DNA of 35,988 nucleotides from an uncultured Pseudomonadota bacterium (lineage in GTDB: Bacteria > Myxococcota_A > UBA796 > JAFGLY01): positions 1 through 35,988 of the forward strand of contig CALDOK010000225.1 in assembly GCA_937912125.1 (NCBI GenBank). The letters are read 5' to 3'. Positions 7,788 to 15,627 of this stretch are shown here, one piece after another. The notes under the pieces are model-generated. The model was not told where the DNA came from and did not search any database. It worked only from the letters and a program-made list of their open reading frames with translations. A program made the translations under genes and the position numbers. Position 1 is the first letter of the stretch, and each line of letters starts with the position of its first letter.

Positions 7788-10334
7788 ATGCCGCCCACAC
7801 CGCCGCCGCGCTTCCACCCACAGCCCGCCGACCACCTGCGCCTGGCCATTCGAGAGGCCGGGGGCATCGAGGTGTTCGCCATCGGCAACACCGACTCCGC
7901 TGGGCGGGTGAGCGACCTCGAGATCCACGCCAGGGGCAACCAGCACGCGGTCACGGCTCTGTTCCAGCGCGTTCGCCCCGGCCAGGTTGTCATCCACAAC
8001 CACCCCTCCGGCGTCCTGCAAGCCTCCGACGCCGACCTGGGCCTGGCCAGCCACTATGGCGAGCAAGGCGTGGGCCTGGTGATCGTAGACAACGAGGTCG
8101 GCCGGGAGCTGTGGGTGGTGGAGCCCTTGCGCCGGGAGGCCACCCCGGTGGACGATGCCGCGCTGGAGCGCTTCTTCAGCCAAGGCCTGCCCATGGCCGT
8201 GTCCGATCACGAGCTGCGGCCAGGGCAGCTCGAGATGGCCCGCGAGGTGGCCGTCCGCCTCAACCAGGGCGGCATCCTGGCTGCCGAAGCGGGCACCGGC
8301 ACCGGCAAGTCCCTCGCCTACCTCGTGCCCGCGGTGCTGTGGGCCACCGCCAACGAGGAGCGGGTGGTGATCTCCACCTACACCAAGGCCCTGCAAGACC
8401 AGCTCGCAGGCAGCGACATCCCCCTGGCCCAGGCCGCGGGCCTGCAGTTCGAGTGGGCGCTGGTCAAGGGTCGCGGCAACTACCTGTGCCGACGCAAGCT
8501 CCAAGACGCGCTGCAGGAGGTCCAGCAAGCGGACGGCGACGAGGGCGCCCCCGGCGGCGAGCAGGAGGCCGTGCTCCGGGGCATCGCCGCCTGGGCCGAG
8601 GTGTCCCCCGACGGGAGCCGCACCGACCTGTCCTTTCCCCTGGCCGGCGAAACCTGGGAGGCCGTCGCCTCCGATCGCAACCAGTGCCTGGCGGCTCGCT
8701 GTCCCCACTTCGATCGCTGCTTCTACTTCGAGGCCCGGCGACGGGCTGCCGGCGCCCACGTGGTGGTGGTCAACCACAGCCTGCTGCTGGCCGATCTGGC
8801 CATCAAGCGCGACGCCGGCGGCAGGGGGGTGCTGCCCAGCTACGGCCGCGTGATCATGGACGAGGCCCACCACGCCGAGCAGGCCGCGACCTCGGCGGGC
8901 ACCACCCGCGTGACCTCCCTGGCCATCCGACGCGCCCTGATCCCGCTGCTCTCGGGCCGGCGACGGCGACGCGGTGCCCTGGCGCGCATCGCCCACCGCT
9001 GGGGCGGCCTGGCCAACCCGGACGCCGGCCAGCGCGAGGCCATCGCCGCCGGCTGCCAGGCGGTTGAGCACCTGGGCCGCGAGCTCATGGGGGCCGCGCC
9101 GGCGTGGCTGGAGGAGCTCGCGTTCGCCACCGATCTCGAGGCCCAGCCCATCTCCTTGGAGCGGCCCCCCGAGAGGCCCCCGCCCACAGACATGAACTGG
9201 GACGACCACGAGGGCGACCAGCCTCCCACACCGGAGGATCTGCCAGGTCCGTGGAAGGAGCCCCTGAGCCTGCTGGTGGAGCGCACCGCCGAGACCGCGC
9301 GGGCCATCAGCGCCCTAGAGAAACACTTCCTGGATCTCGAGGTCCAGCCCGAGGAGCAGCAGCCCCTGCTGGACCTGCGTCAGGCTCGGCTGCGCCTGGC
9401 GTCCCAGGCCGCCTCGGCGCGAGCGGCCCTCGAGCACAGCCCCGACTTCTGCCGTTGGATCGAGCCCGACGGGCGCGCCATGAGGGCGGCGGTGTGCCGC
9501 GCCCCCATCGACGTCGGGCCCTTCCTGGCGTCGGCGCTGTATGCCTCCACCCGCACCCTGGTGCTCACGTCGGCGACCCTGGCGGTGCGCAACTCCTTCG
9601 GGTTCACCCTCACCCGACTGGGGCTCGAGCCCGCAGGCCCCGACACGCCCCCAGTGGAGGAGCGACGCTGGACCTCTCCCTTCGACTTCGCCTCCCAGGT
9701 GCTCCTCGGGCTGCCACGGGATCTGGTGCCCCCCGGCCACCCAGACCACGATCGCGCCGCAGCCGACGTGATCGTCCAGGCCTTGGAGCATGCCGGGGGC
9801 GGCGCCTTCGTCCTGTGCACCAGCTTCCGCCAGATCACTGCCCTGGCCGACAGGGTGGAGCAGCTCCTGGGCAACCGGATGTCCATCCTCCGCCAGGGCC
9901 AGCTCGGGCGCTTTCAGCTGCTCCAGAGCTTCCGCGAGGACCCCGACAGCGTGTTGTTCGGCACGGACTCCTTCTGGGAGGGTGTGAGCGTCAAGGGCGA
10001 CGCCCTGCGCATGGTGATCATCCCCCGGCTGCCCTTCGGCGTGCCCACTGAGCCCATCACCGTCGCCCGCCACGCCAGGATGCGCGACAGCGGGCTGGAT
10101 CCCTTCCGCGCAGACACCCTCCCCCGGGCGGTGCTTCGCCTGCGCCAGGGCTTCGGGCGCCTGGTCAGGGGCCACCAGGATCGAGGGGTGGTGCTGATCC
10201 TCGACCGGCGCCTGCACGACCGCTGGTACGGCCGCCAGTTCCTGGCCGCCCTGCCCCCCGCCACCCGCGTGGTGGGGCCCACCAAGGTGGTCATGAGCCG
10301 CGTGCAGCGCTTCTACCAGCCCGAGCCAGCGTGA
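7788..10334 (+). CDS. JAB/JAMM domain fused to DinG-type Fe-S helicase
   Basis: An 848-residue protein joining two modules. Residues 1-115 form a JAB/JAMM-like domain with the complete HxH-x7-S-x2-D zinc motif (H70, H72, S80, D83 in HNHPSG and ASDAD) and a possible catalytic Glu at E28. The RadC-like HNHPSG form suggests kinship with the RadC subgroup. Residues 140-848 form an XPD/DinG superfamily 2 helicase: Walker A GTGTGKS near 168-175, four candidate Fe-S ligands at C234, C300, C305 and C311, DEAH at 358-361, and a motif VI-like QGFGRLVRG near the end. The helicase should unwind DNA 5'-3' in repair or replication-fork clearance. The JAB module may act as a protease or a binding domain. 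GGAG precedes ATG 7788. Confidence 0.87.
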   Translation: MPPTPPPRFHPQPADHLRLAIREAGGIEVFAIGNTDSAGRVSDLEIHARGNQHAVTALFQRVRPGQVVIHNHPSGVLQASDADLGLASHYGEQGVGLVIVDNEVGRELWVVEPLRREATPVDDAALERFFSQGLPMAVSDHELRPGQLEMAREVAVRLNQGGILAAEAGTGTGKSLAYLVPAVLWATANEERVVISTYTKALQDQLAGSDIPLAQAAGLQFEWALVKGRGNYLCRRKLQDALQEVQQADGDEGAPGGEQEAVLRGIAAWAEVSPDGSRTDLSFPLAGETWEAVASDRNQCLAARCPHFDRCFYFEARRRAAGAHVVVVNHSLLLADLAIKRDAGGRGVLPSYGRVIMDEAHHAEQAATSAGTTRVTSLAIRRALIPLLSGRRRRRGALARIAHRWGGLANPDAGQREAIAAGCQAVEHLGRELMGAAPAWLEELAFATDLEAQPISLERPPERPPPTDMNWDDHEGDQPPTPEDLPGPWKEPLSLLVERTAETARAISALEKHFLDLEVQPEEQQPLLDLRQARLRLASQAASARAALEHSPDFCRWIEPDGRAMRAAVCRAPIDVGPFLASALYASTRTLVLTSATLAVRNSFGFTLTRLGLEPAGPDTPPVEERRWTSPFDFASQVLLGLPRDLVPPGHPDHDRAAADVIVQALEHAGGGAFVLCTSFRQITALADRVEQLLGNRMSILRQGQLGRFQLLQSFREDPDSVLFGTDSFWEGVSVKGDALRMVIIPRLPFGVPTEPITVARHARMRDSGLDPFRADTLPRAVLRLRQGFGRLVRGHQDRGVVLILDRRLHDRWYGRQFLAALPPATRVVGPTKVVMSRVQRFYQPEPA

Positions 10335-10367
10335 TAGCTGGTCTCATCCCCCCACCGCGAGGTCGCC

Positions 10368-10898
10368 ATGGCATCCCAGAAGCACGACGAGGCCCCCGAG
10401 AGTGCCGAGCAGGATGCCGGCTCGGCCCAGGACCGCCGTGCACCCCGACGTCCCGACGCCGGGCCCCGCCGGGATCGCCACGAAGGTCGCCTGCGGGACT
10501 TCGCCCGGCGCATGCTGGCCGAGCGCGCCGGACGCGAGGGTGACGACGAGGCCGAGCGTGAAGGCTATGTCCCCCTCGAGGTCGCCCGCGACGCCATGGC
10601 CTCGATCCTCGAGACGGGTGACCGCGCCAAGACCGAGATGGTCCGCATGGTGGCCCGCGAGGTCCGACACTACCTCGACGAGCTTCAGCTGGTGGAGGGG
10701 ATGGAGCACATGCTGCGCCACTATCGCCTCGAGGTCCACGCCAGCCTGAGCCTCGAGCCCAAGGGCGAGGACGACGAGGGCGGGATCAAGGTCGAGGCCA
10801 AGCCCAAGCGCAAGGACCAGCCCAAGTCCAAGTCCAAGGTCGCGCCGGCACCAGAGCCCGTCGAAGCCGACGAAGAGCACCCAGTCGACGAAGACTGA
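10368..10898 (+). CDS. charged hypothetical protein (176 aa)
   Basis: A 176-residue, very hydrophilic protein that I do not recognise. Residues 1-60 are acidic/basic low complexity. Residues 65-130 contain amphipathic helices (for example LEVARDAMASILETGDRAK, then VAREVRHYLDELQLVEGME) that could form a helical bundle. The C-terminal tail alternates Lys and Pro/Glu (KAKPKRKDQPKSKSK-like), as in phasin-like or nucleic-acid-associated tails. ATG 10368 follows GAGG by 6 nt. It is 33 nt after the helicase gene and may share its transcript. It converges on mlaD across 15 nt. No function is assigned. Confidence 0.6.
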   Translation: MASQKHDEAPESAEQDAGSAQDRRAPRRPDAGPRRDRHEGRLRDFARRMLAERAGREGDDEAEREGYVPLEVARDAMASILETGDRAKTEMVRMVAREVRHYLDELQLVEGMEHMLRHYRLEVHASLSLEPKGEDDEGGIKVEAKPKRKDQPKSKSKVAPAPEPVEADEEHPVDED

Positions 10899-10913
10899 GT
10901 CACCCGGGACGGA

Positions 10914-11837
10914 TCACTCGTCGTCCAGCTTGGCCGGCTTGAGCCGCACCAGCACACCATCTTCCCGGGCCAGCTTGCGGAGGGCCTGCAGGTCGAAGTC
11001 CTGCAGGTTGTCCAGGATGCCCTCGAGCTGTCCGGTCGAGCCCTCGAGCTTGGCGACGAGCTGGCGGGCCTCGCCCATGGTGACTGTGGCCTCGTTCATC
11101 AGGTCGGGCGCCTGCTCCGCGGCGTCGGCCAAGGGGCCCGAGGCACGCTCCAGTTCGGCCAGCAGGGCGTCGCCGCGGGTGAGCATGGGACGCAGATCCG
11201 CCGTCATCGCCCGCAGCTCTGCCACGGCGTGGCGACCCTCGTCGACCAGGGCTGGGGCATGCTCGCTGGCCACGCGCAGGTTGTGGAGCAGCAGCTCGGT
11301 GTCACCCAGCATACGCTCCAGGCGCTCCGGATCGTCGGACATGGCCTGGCTGAGGATCGCGACGGCGCGGGCCACTTGTTCGGGGTCCACCGCGGCCAGC
11401 AGCGGACCCATGGCGTTGACCATCTCGTCGATCTCCACCTGACCCTCGGTGGCCACGATGCGATCCCCGTCGGCCAGCAGGCTGCCCTGGACGGCGCCGG
11501 GCAACAGCTGGACGAACTTCTCGCCCAGCACCGAGCGGGCCCGGATGGCAGCGCGAGTGTCCCGCGGCAGCGCGAGCTCTTCGTCGATCACCAGCTCCAT
11601 CCAGGCTTGATCGTCCTGCACCCAGATCCGGTCCACGCTGCCCACGTCCACCCCGGCCACGCTGACCACCGCTCCCTCGACCACGCCCCCGGCATGCTCG
11701 AAGACGGCCTGCACCCGGTAGGTGCCAGCCTGCATGCGGAACGCACCCACCTGGATGGCCAGGTAGGCCAGGATCACCAGGGCCACCAGCAGCAGGGCAC
11801 CCACGGCGAGCTCGTGTCGTCGCTGGCCACCGCTCAT
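10914..11837 (-). CDS. mlaD: MlaD-like MCE-domain lipid transport protein
   Basis: A 307-residue substrate-binding component of an Mla/Mce-type phospholipid ABC transporter. The N-terminal cytoplasmic tail and membrane helix (about 8-28) are followed by one MCE domain (about 35-115: VQAVFEHAGGVVEGAVVSVAGVDVGSV and VLGEKFVQLLPG). A long helical region then carries repeated heptad-like Leu/Ala to the end. E. coli MlaD is about 180 residues. This longer form resembles MCE proteins whose C-terminal helices build a channel or needle across the periplasm. Its start overlaps the mlaF stop by 4 nt (ATGA). It is the last gene of the four-gene unit. No mlaC or mlaB is in the window. Confidence 0.88.
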   Translation of the reverse strand: MSGGQRRHELAVGALLLVALVILAYLAIQVGAFRMQAGTYRVQAVFEHAGGVVEGAVVSVAGVDVGSVDRIWVQDDQAWMELVIDEELALPRDTRAAIRARSVLGEKFVQLLPGAVQGSLLADGDRIVATEGQVEIDEMVNAMGPLLAAVDPEQVARAVAILSQAMSDDPERLERMLGDTELLLHNLRVASEHAPALVDEGRHAVAELRAMTADLRPMLTRGDALLAELERASGPLADAAEQAPDLMNEATVTMGEARQLVAKLEGSTGQLEGILDNLQDFDLQALRKLAREDGVLVRLKPAKLDDE

Positions 11838-12640
11838 GGCACCCCCTCGGTCCCGGCCGCGTTCAGGGCGGCCAGCCAAGAAGTGTCGAGGTTGCGACGC
11901 AGGAAGTTCATCACGACCGGGTTGCTGGACCTGAGGATCTGGTGGGTCGGACCGAACTCCACCAGCCGGCCCTCGTATAGCATCCCGATGTGGTCCGCGA
12001 CCTTGACCGTGCCCACGATGTCGTGGCTGATCACCACGAAGGTGATGCCCAGCCGGCGCTTCATGTCGATGATCAGCTCGTCGATGGCGTCGGAGGTGAG
12101 CGGGTCCAGGCCGGAGTTTGGCTCGTCGAAGAGGATGATCTCGGGCTCCATGATGATGGCCCGTGCGAGCCCCACGCGCTTGCGCTGCCCGCCCGACAGG
12201 GAGGCGATGCTGCGGTCGGCGATGCCGGGCAGCCCGACCCACTCCAACTTCTCCTCCACCAGGTGGCCGCGCTGAGCTTCATCGAGGTCCTTGCGGTGGT
12301 GCTCGAGGGGGAAGCCCACGTTCTGCCCAACGGTGAGCGAGTCGAACAGCGCGCCGTCCTGGAAGAGCATGCCCATGCGGCGACGCAACGCGTACAGCTG
12401 CGCCTTCGAGGCGGTGGCCACGTCCTGACCGAAGACCCTCACGCAGCCAACGTCCGGGCGCAGCAGCCCGATGACGTGCTTGATGAGCACCGACTTGCCC
12501 GTGCCCGAGGCGCCGATGATGGCGGTGGTCTGGCCAGCGGGGATGGCGAGGGAGATGTCGTCGAGCACCCGGGTGTCGTCGAAGGACTTGCTCACGCCCT
12601 CGAGCTCGATGACAGCCGGCGGGGCCGTGGGCCTATCCAT
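11834..12640 (-). CDS. mlaF: MlaF-like ABC transporter ATPase
   Basis: A 268-residue ATPase of the Mla/Mce lipid transporter, at the cytoplasmic face. Walker A GASGTGKS is at 43-50, the Q-loop is in LFQDGALFDSLTV, the signature is LSGGQRKRV, Walker B is IILFDEP, and the switch His is in ISHD. The GALFDSLTVGQNVGFPL segment is typical of the MlaF/Mkl subfamily. The start overlaps the end of the upstream permease by 8 nt, and the stop overlaps mlaD by 4 nt, so translation of all the subunits is probably coupled. The length is normal for the family. Confidence 0.92.
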   Translation of the reverse strand: MDRPTAPPAVIELEGVSKSFDDTRVLDDISLAIPAGQTTAIIGASGTGKSVLIKHVIGLLRPDVGCVRVFGQDVATASKAQLYALRRRMGMLFQDGALFDSLTVGQNVGFPLEHHRKDLDEAQRGHLVEEKLEWVGLPGIADRSIASLSGGQRKRVGLARAIIMEPEIILFDEPNSGLDPLTSDAIDELIIDMKRRLGITFVVISHDIVGTVKVADHIGMLYEGRLVEFGPTHQILRSSNPVVMNFLRRNLDTSWLAALNAAGTEGVP

Positions 12641-13370
12641 AGAACAGCTCCGACAGGAAGTAGTTGAGGAAGACCACCGCCACGCTCACCGTGACCACAG
12701 CCCCGTTGGTGGCGCGGCCCACGCCCTCTGGCCCCCGGCCGGCTTCGAAGCCGAAGAAGCAAGAGACCAGCGCGATGATGATGCCGAACACCAGCCCCTT
12801 GGTCATGCAGTAGATGAAGTCCACGCCCTGGATGCCCTGCCGGGCGAACTCCAGGAACACGGCGCCGTTCAGGCCCAGCTGCCAGACCGTGACCAGGTAC
12901 GCGCTGCACAGGGTGGTGAAGATGGCGATGATGGTGAGGGCCGGCAGCACCAGCACGATGCCCAGCAGGCGGGGCAGGATCAGGTACCACATGGGGTCCA
13001 CCGCCATGACCTCCAGGGCGTCGATCTGCTCCCGGATGCGCATCACCGCGATGTGGGAGGCCATCTCGGTGCCAGCCTTGGCCGCGATCATGGCGGCGGC
13101 GATGACCGGAGCCATCTCGCGGATGCCGGCCGTGGAGACGAACATGCCCACCAGCCGCTGCCCACCGAGGGGCGCGAAGGCGTTGTAGCCCTGCAGGGCC
13201 AGGTTGGTGCCAACGAAGGCGGCGATGATCACGAGCACCGGCAGGCTCTTCACGCCGATGCGGTAGGCCTCCGCCAGCACCATGCCCGGGTGGGGCGGCC
13301 GCCGAATGGTGGCCCGGAAGAAGGCCGCCAAGAAGATGCAGAAGCGCCCGATGCCAGCGACGAAGCTCAT
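12633..13370 (-). CDS. mlaE: MlaE-like permease, second copy
   Basis: A 245-residue integral membrane permease of the Mla/Mce family. It has an N-terminal amphipathic stretch, then about five hydrophobic segments. The conserved cytoplasmic loop is present in the form KAGTEMASHIAVMRIREQIDALEV. Other family marks are LGGQRLVGMFVS and GFEAGRGPEGVGRATNGAVV near the end. Its start overlaps the first mlaE stop by 4 nt, and its stop overlaps mlaF by 8 nt. It is clearly a paralogue of the upstream gene but strongly diverged from it. The two probably form a heterodimeric membrane core rather than the MlaE homodimer of E. coli. That is inference from gene order. Confidence 0.88.
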   Translation of the reverse strand: MSFVAGIGRFCIFLAAFFRATIRRPPHPGMVLAEAYRIGVKSLPVLVIIAAFVGTNLALQGYNAFAPLGGQRLVGMFVSTAGIREMAPVIAAAMIAAKAGTEMASHIAVMRIREQIDALEVMAVDPMWYLILPRLLGIVLVLPALTIIAIFTTLCSAYLVTVWQLGLNGAVFLEFARQGIQGVDFIYCMTKGLVFGIIIALVSCFFGFEAGRGPEGVGRATNGAVVTVSVAVVFLNYFLSELFYG

Positions 13371-14119
13371 GGCATCGCCCCCCCGAAGAAGGCCGAGGTG
13401 AGCAGGTAGTTGGCCGCGATGAAGACCAGGATGCTGTAGACCACGGTGTCGTTCACCGCCCGGCCTACGCCAGCCGCGCCGCCGCGGGTGTTGAACCCGA
13501 GGTAGCAGGAGATCAGCCCGATGATGGCGCCGAAGACCGTGGTCTTGATCACGGTGCCCCACACGTCCGCCGGCCCGGTGAGGCCCCACATCTCGGACAT
13601 GAACACGCCGTGCGCCTCGCCCTCCATGATCACCGCGGTGAAGTAGCCGCCCACGATGCCGGAGATGCAGCCCATCAGGTTGAGCACCGGACAGGCCACC
13701 GTGAGCGCGAGCACCCGGGGGGCCGCGTGGAAGGCCAGGCTGTCCACTCCCATCACGTCGGTGGCGTCCAGCTCTTCCTTGATGCGCATGGCGCCGAGCT
13801 CGGCGGCGAAGGAGGCGCCCCCCTGGGCCGCCACCAGGGTGCTGGCCATCACCGGCGACAGCTCGCGGATGATGGCCGCCGCCACGAAGGGCGACAGCAG
13901 CCGCTGGCTGCCGTACAGGGCGAAGATCTCGAGGCCCTGCAGCGACATGACCATGCCGAAGGGGAACACCACGGCGATGACCGGCAACATACAGCGAAGG
14001 ATCACGGTGCGAAGCTGGTCCAGGAAGGTCTGCAGCGGCACCTGCAGGGTGACCGTGGCCCACACCACCCGGGCCCCGAACAGGCCGATGCGGCCCAGCA
14101 GCTCGAGGGTGGCTGTCAT
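13367..14119 (-). CDS. mlaE: MlaE-like permease, first copy
   Basis: A 250-residue permease, first gene of the lipid-transport unit. It shares the family layout: LQTFLDQLR in the N-terminal helix, FPFGMVMSLQG, SPVMASTLVAAQGGASFAAELGAMRIKEELDATDVMGVD in the conserved loop region, and GFNTRGGAAGVGRAVNDTVV near the end. The final residues form a hydrophobic helix. The divergent gap upstream (14120-14215) probably holds the operon promoter, but I see no convincing -35/-10 pair. Its partner is the second MlaE. It uses the more canonical loop sequence of the two. Confidence 0.88.
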   Translation of the reverse strand: MTATLELLGRIGLFGARVVWATVTLQVPLQTFLDQLRTVILRCMLPVIAVVFPFGMVMSLQGLEIFALYGSQRLLSPFVAAAIIRELSPVMASTLVAAQGGASFAAELGAMRIKEELDATDVMGVDSLAFHAAPRVLALTVACPVLNLMGCISGIVGGYFTAVIMEGEAHGVFMSEMWGLTGPADVWGTVIKTTVFGAIIGLISCYLGFNTRGGAAGVGRAVNDTVVYSILVFIAANYLLTSAFFGGAMP

Positions 14120-14215
14120 CGTTCCTCGGAGTGGACGCGGCTGCAGGCGGTCGCGCGCGCCCGCTCCGGTTAATCCCCCGCGTCGACCCGGGCGAGCCGC
14201 CCGAACGGAGTGAGC

Positions 14216-14608
14216 ATGTCCCGTCCCCTCACCCTCAGCTTCATCCTCTCAGCGTTCCTCCTGCCCTCCCTGGCGCAGGCCGAAGACGCCTGGGCCCTGC
14301 GCGACGCCCAGGCGCTGCGCTGGCCCGACGCCGAGCAGATCTCCGTCGAGCTCGACCAGGGCGAGAAGGTCACCGTGGTCTACCGCGACGACGGCATGGT
14401 GCGCGTGCGCAAGGGTGCAGAGTTCGGCTGGGTGCCCGCCGACGCCCTCGGCGACCAGGACCCCAAGCCCAGCGCCACCAGCGACGATCCCTGGGAGATC
14501 CCGGACATGCCCACCCTGGACATCCCCGGCCTGGGCAAGGCCCCCGCCATCGAGCCCCCGCTCGACGCCGCGCCCGCCAGCCCGCTCCCGGCTCCGCCCG
14601 TCGAGTAG
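14216..14608 (+). CDS. exported SH3-like protein
   Basis: A 130-residue protein with a clear signal peptide (hydrophobic LSFILSAFLLPSLAQA then ED). A compact beta-rich domain follows (about 28-75: ISVELDQGEKVTVVYRDDGM, then VRVRKGAEFGWVPADAL), reading like a bacterial SH3 domain. The Pro-rich tail (residues 85-130) could pass through peptidoglycan. ATG 14216 is chosen over GTG 14210 because GGAG lies 5 nt before the ATG and overlaps the GTG. Bacterial SH3 domains usually bind cell-wall peptides, so a periplasmic or wall-associated role is likely. It is divergent from the mla operon and converges on the next gene. Confidence 0.7.
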   Translation: MSRPLTLSFILSAFLLPSLAQAEDAWALRDAQALRWPDAEQISVELDQGEKVTVVYRDDGMVRVRKGAEFGWVPADALGDQDPKPSATSDDPWEIPDMPTLDIPGLGKAPAIEPPLDAAPASPLPAPPVE

Positions 14609-14648
14609 GGAACGCAGACCGACCTGCGCACGACAGCGAACCCCGCGG

Positions 14649-15266
14649 TCACTCGGCCGCGGTCGCTTCGTCCAGCTCGAACACGGTGACGCCCACGGTG
14701 GTGCTGCTGGCGCCACGGCTGGTCCAGACCACCAGGAGCACGGGAGCGCCGTCTGGCTCGGCCTCGGCGATCAAGCCACGGCAAGGCACCGCGGGCACTG
14801 GAAGCTCGCCTCTACCCACCACCACCCCCGCGCGCGACACCAGCACCTCGGGGGCGGCCATGGGGGCGCGTCGCCTGACGTGCACCTCCTCGAGGCGCCC
14901 GTCTCCTCCCATGTCACCCCGGGCCAGGACATCGGCGGTGATGACAGCCGGCTGGCCGGGAGCCGCACCGCAGGCCTCGCTCAGGACCTCGTACTCCTGG
15001 AGCAGCTCGGGCAGCTGGGCGGGCTGAGCGGGATCCAGCGGCCTGAGGGCGGGGCGCCCCGGCAGGACGGGGTTGCCCACCAGCAGCTCACCAGGGCGGA
15101 ACAACACCAGCCCGTCGACCGCGTTGACCGAGGCCCGCTGCCGCAGCTCGGGAGGCTCCTGGGCCGTAGCCGCAGGAGGCTCCTGGGCCGACGCAGTGTG
15201 AGCCGCCAGGGCGCAGCCGAGCCCCAGGAGGGTGAACCCGGCGAACAGAGCAGAGTGGGAAGCCAT
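14649..15266 (-). CDS. exported hypothetical protein
   Basis: A 205-residue secreted or periplasmic protein that I do not recognise. A signal peptide runs to about TASAQ, followed by two short QEPP repeats. A segment GDMGGDGRLEEV resembles a calcium-binding FG-GAP/VCBS loop. The remainder is predicted beta-strand with few charged clusters. ATG 15266 is used. An in-frame TTG at 15275 lies closer to an upstream GGAGG (4 nt spacing versus 13 nt for the ATG) and is a real alternative. Both give a usable signal peptide. It is convergent with the SH3-like gene. Confidence 0.6.
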   Translation of the reverse strand: MASHSALFAGFTLLGLGCALAAHTASAQEPPAATAQEPPELRQRASVNAVDGLVLFRPGELLVGNPVLPGRPALRPLDPAQPAQLPELLQEYEVLSEACGAAPGQPAVITADVLARGDMGGDGRLEEVHVRRRAPMAAPEVLVSRAGVVVGRGELPVPAVPCRGLIAEAEPDGAPVLLVVWTSRGASSTTVGVTVFELDEATAAE

Positions 15267-15366
15267 GGAGCGCAACGCTCCTCCGTGTCAGGCGGATTCA
15301 ACCCGCGAGGACGGCTGCTTATCCCACACCCACGCTCGGAGCCCTGCGCCAGGCGGGCGCAGGGGC

Positions 15367-15447
15367 CTATGCGGCAGAACGAAACAGTGTGATGGCCAGG
15401 GCCAGCGCGACGACCGCGCCCACCGCCAGCTCGGTCAAGCCGGGCAT
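15367..15447 (-). CDS. probable 26-aa single-pass membrane peptide
   Basis: A very short open frame with a good ribosome-binding site (GGAG, 5 nt spacing) before an ATG. It encodes a peptide with one hydrophobic stretch (ELAVGAVVALALAITLF) and a basic C-terminal end (RSAA). It lies in an otherwise gene-free gap of about 360 nt (15267-15627), and no larger gene on either strand explains it. Small membrane peptides of this size often act as regulators or subunits of membrane complexes, but no partner is indicated here. Coding status rests only on the ribosome-binding site and composition. Confidence 0.4.
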   Translation of the reverse strand: MPGLTELAVGAVVALALAITLFRSAA

Positions 15448-15627
15448 GGACTCTCCAGGGAAGGCACGATGAGCTTGACACGGCGTTTCAGGACCCGCCA
15501 CAGCTATCTTGACTTCTTTGTGACATCCCGCGACAACTGCGAACACGCGTCCCGTGAGCCCCCTCGCTCCCGCGGGCCCAAGCCCCGGGATAGGGGGCTG
15601 CACCGACGCCACCCCAGCGGAGAACCC

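Noticed and set aside
15475..15510. TTGACA as a -35 for the MBL gene
   Set aside because: The nearest -10-like TATCTT begins 24 nt after it, too far for a housekeeping promoter, and no better -10 is visible.
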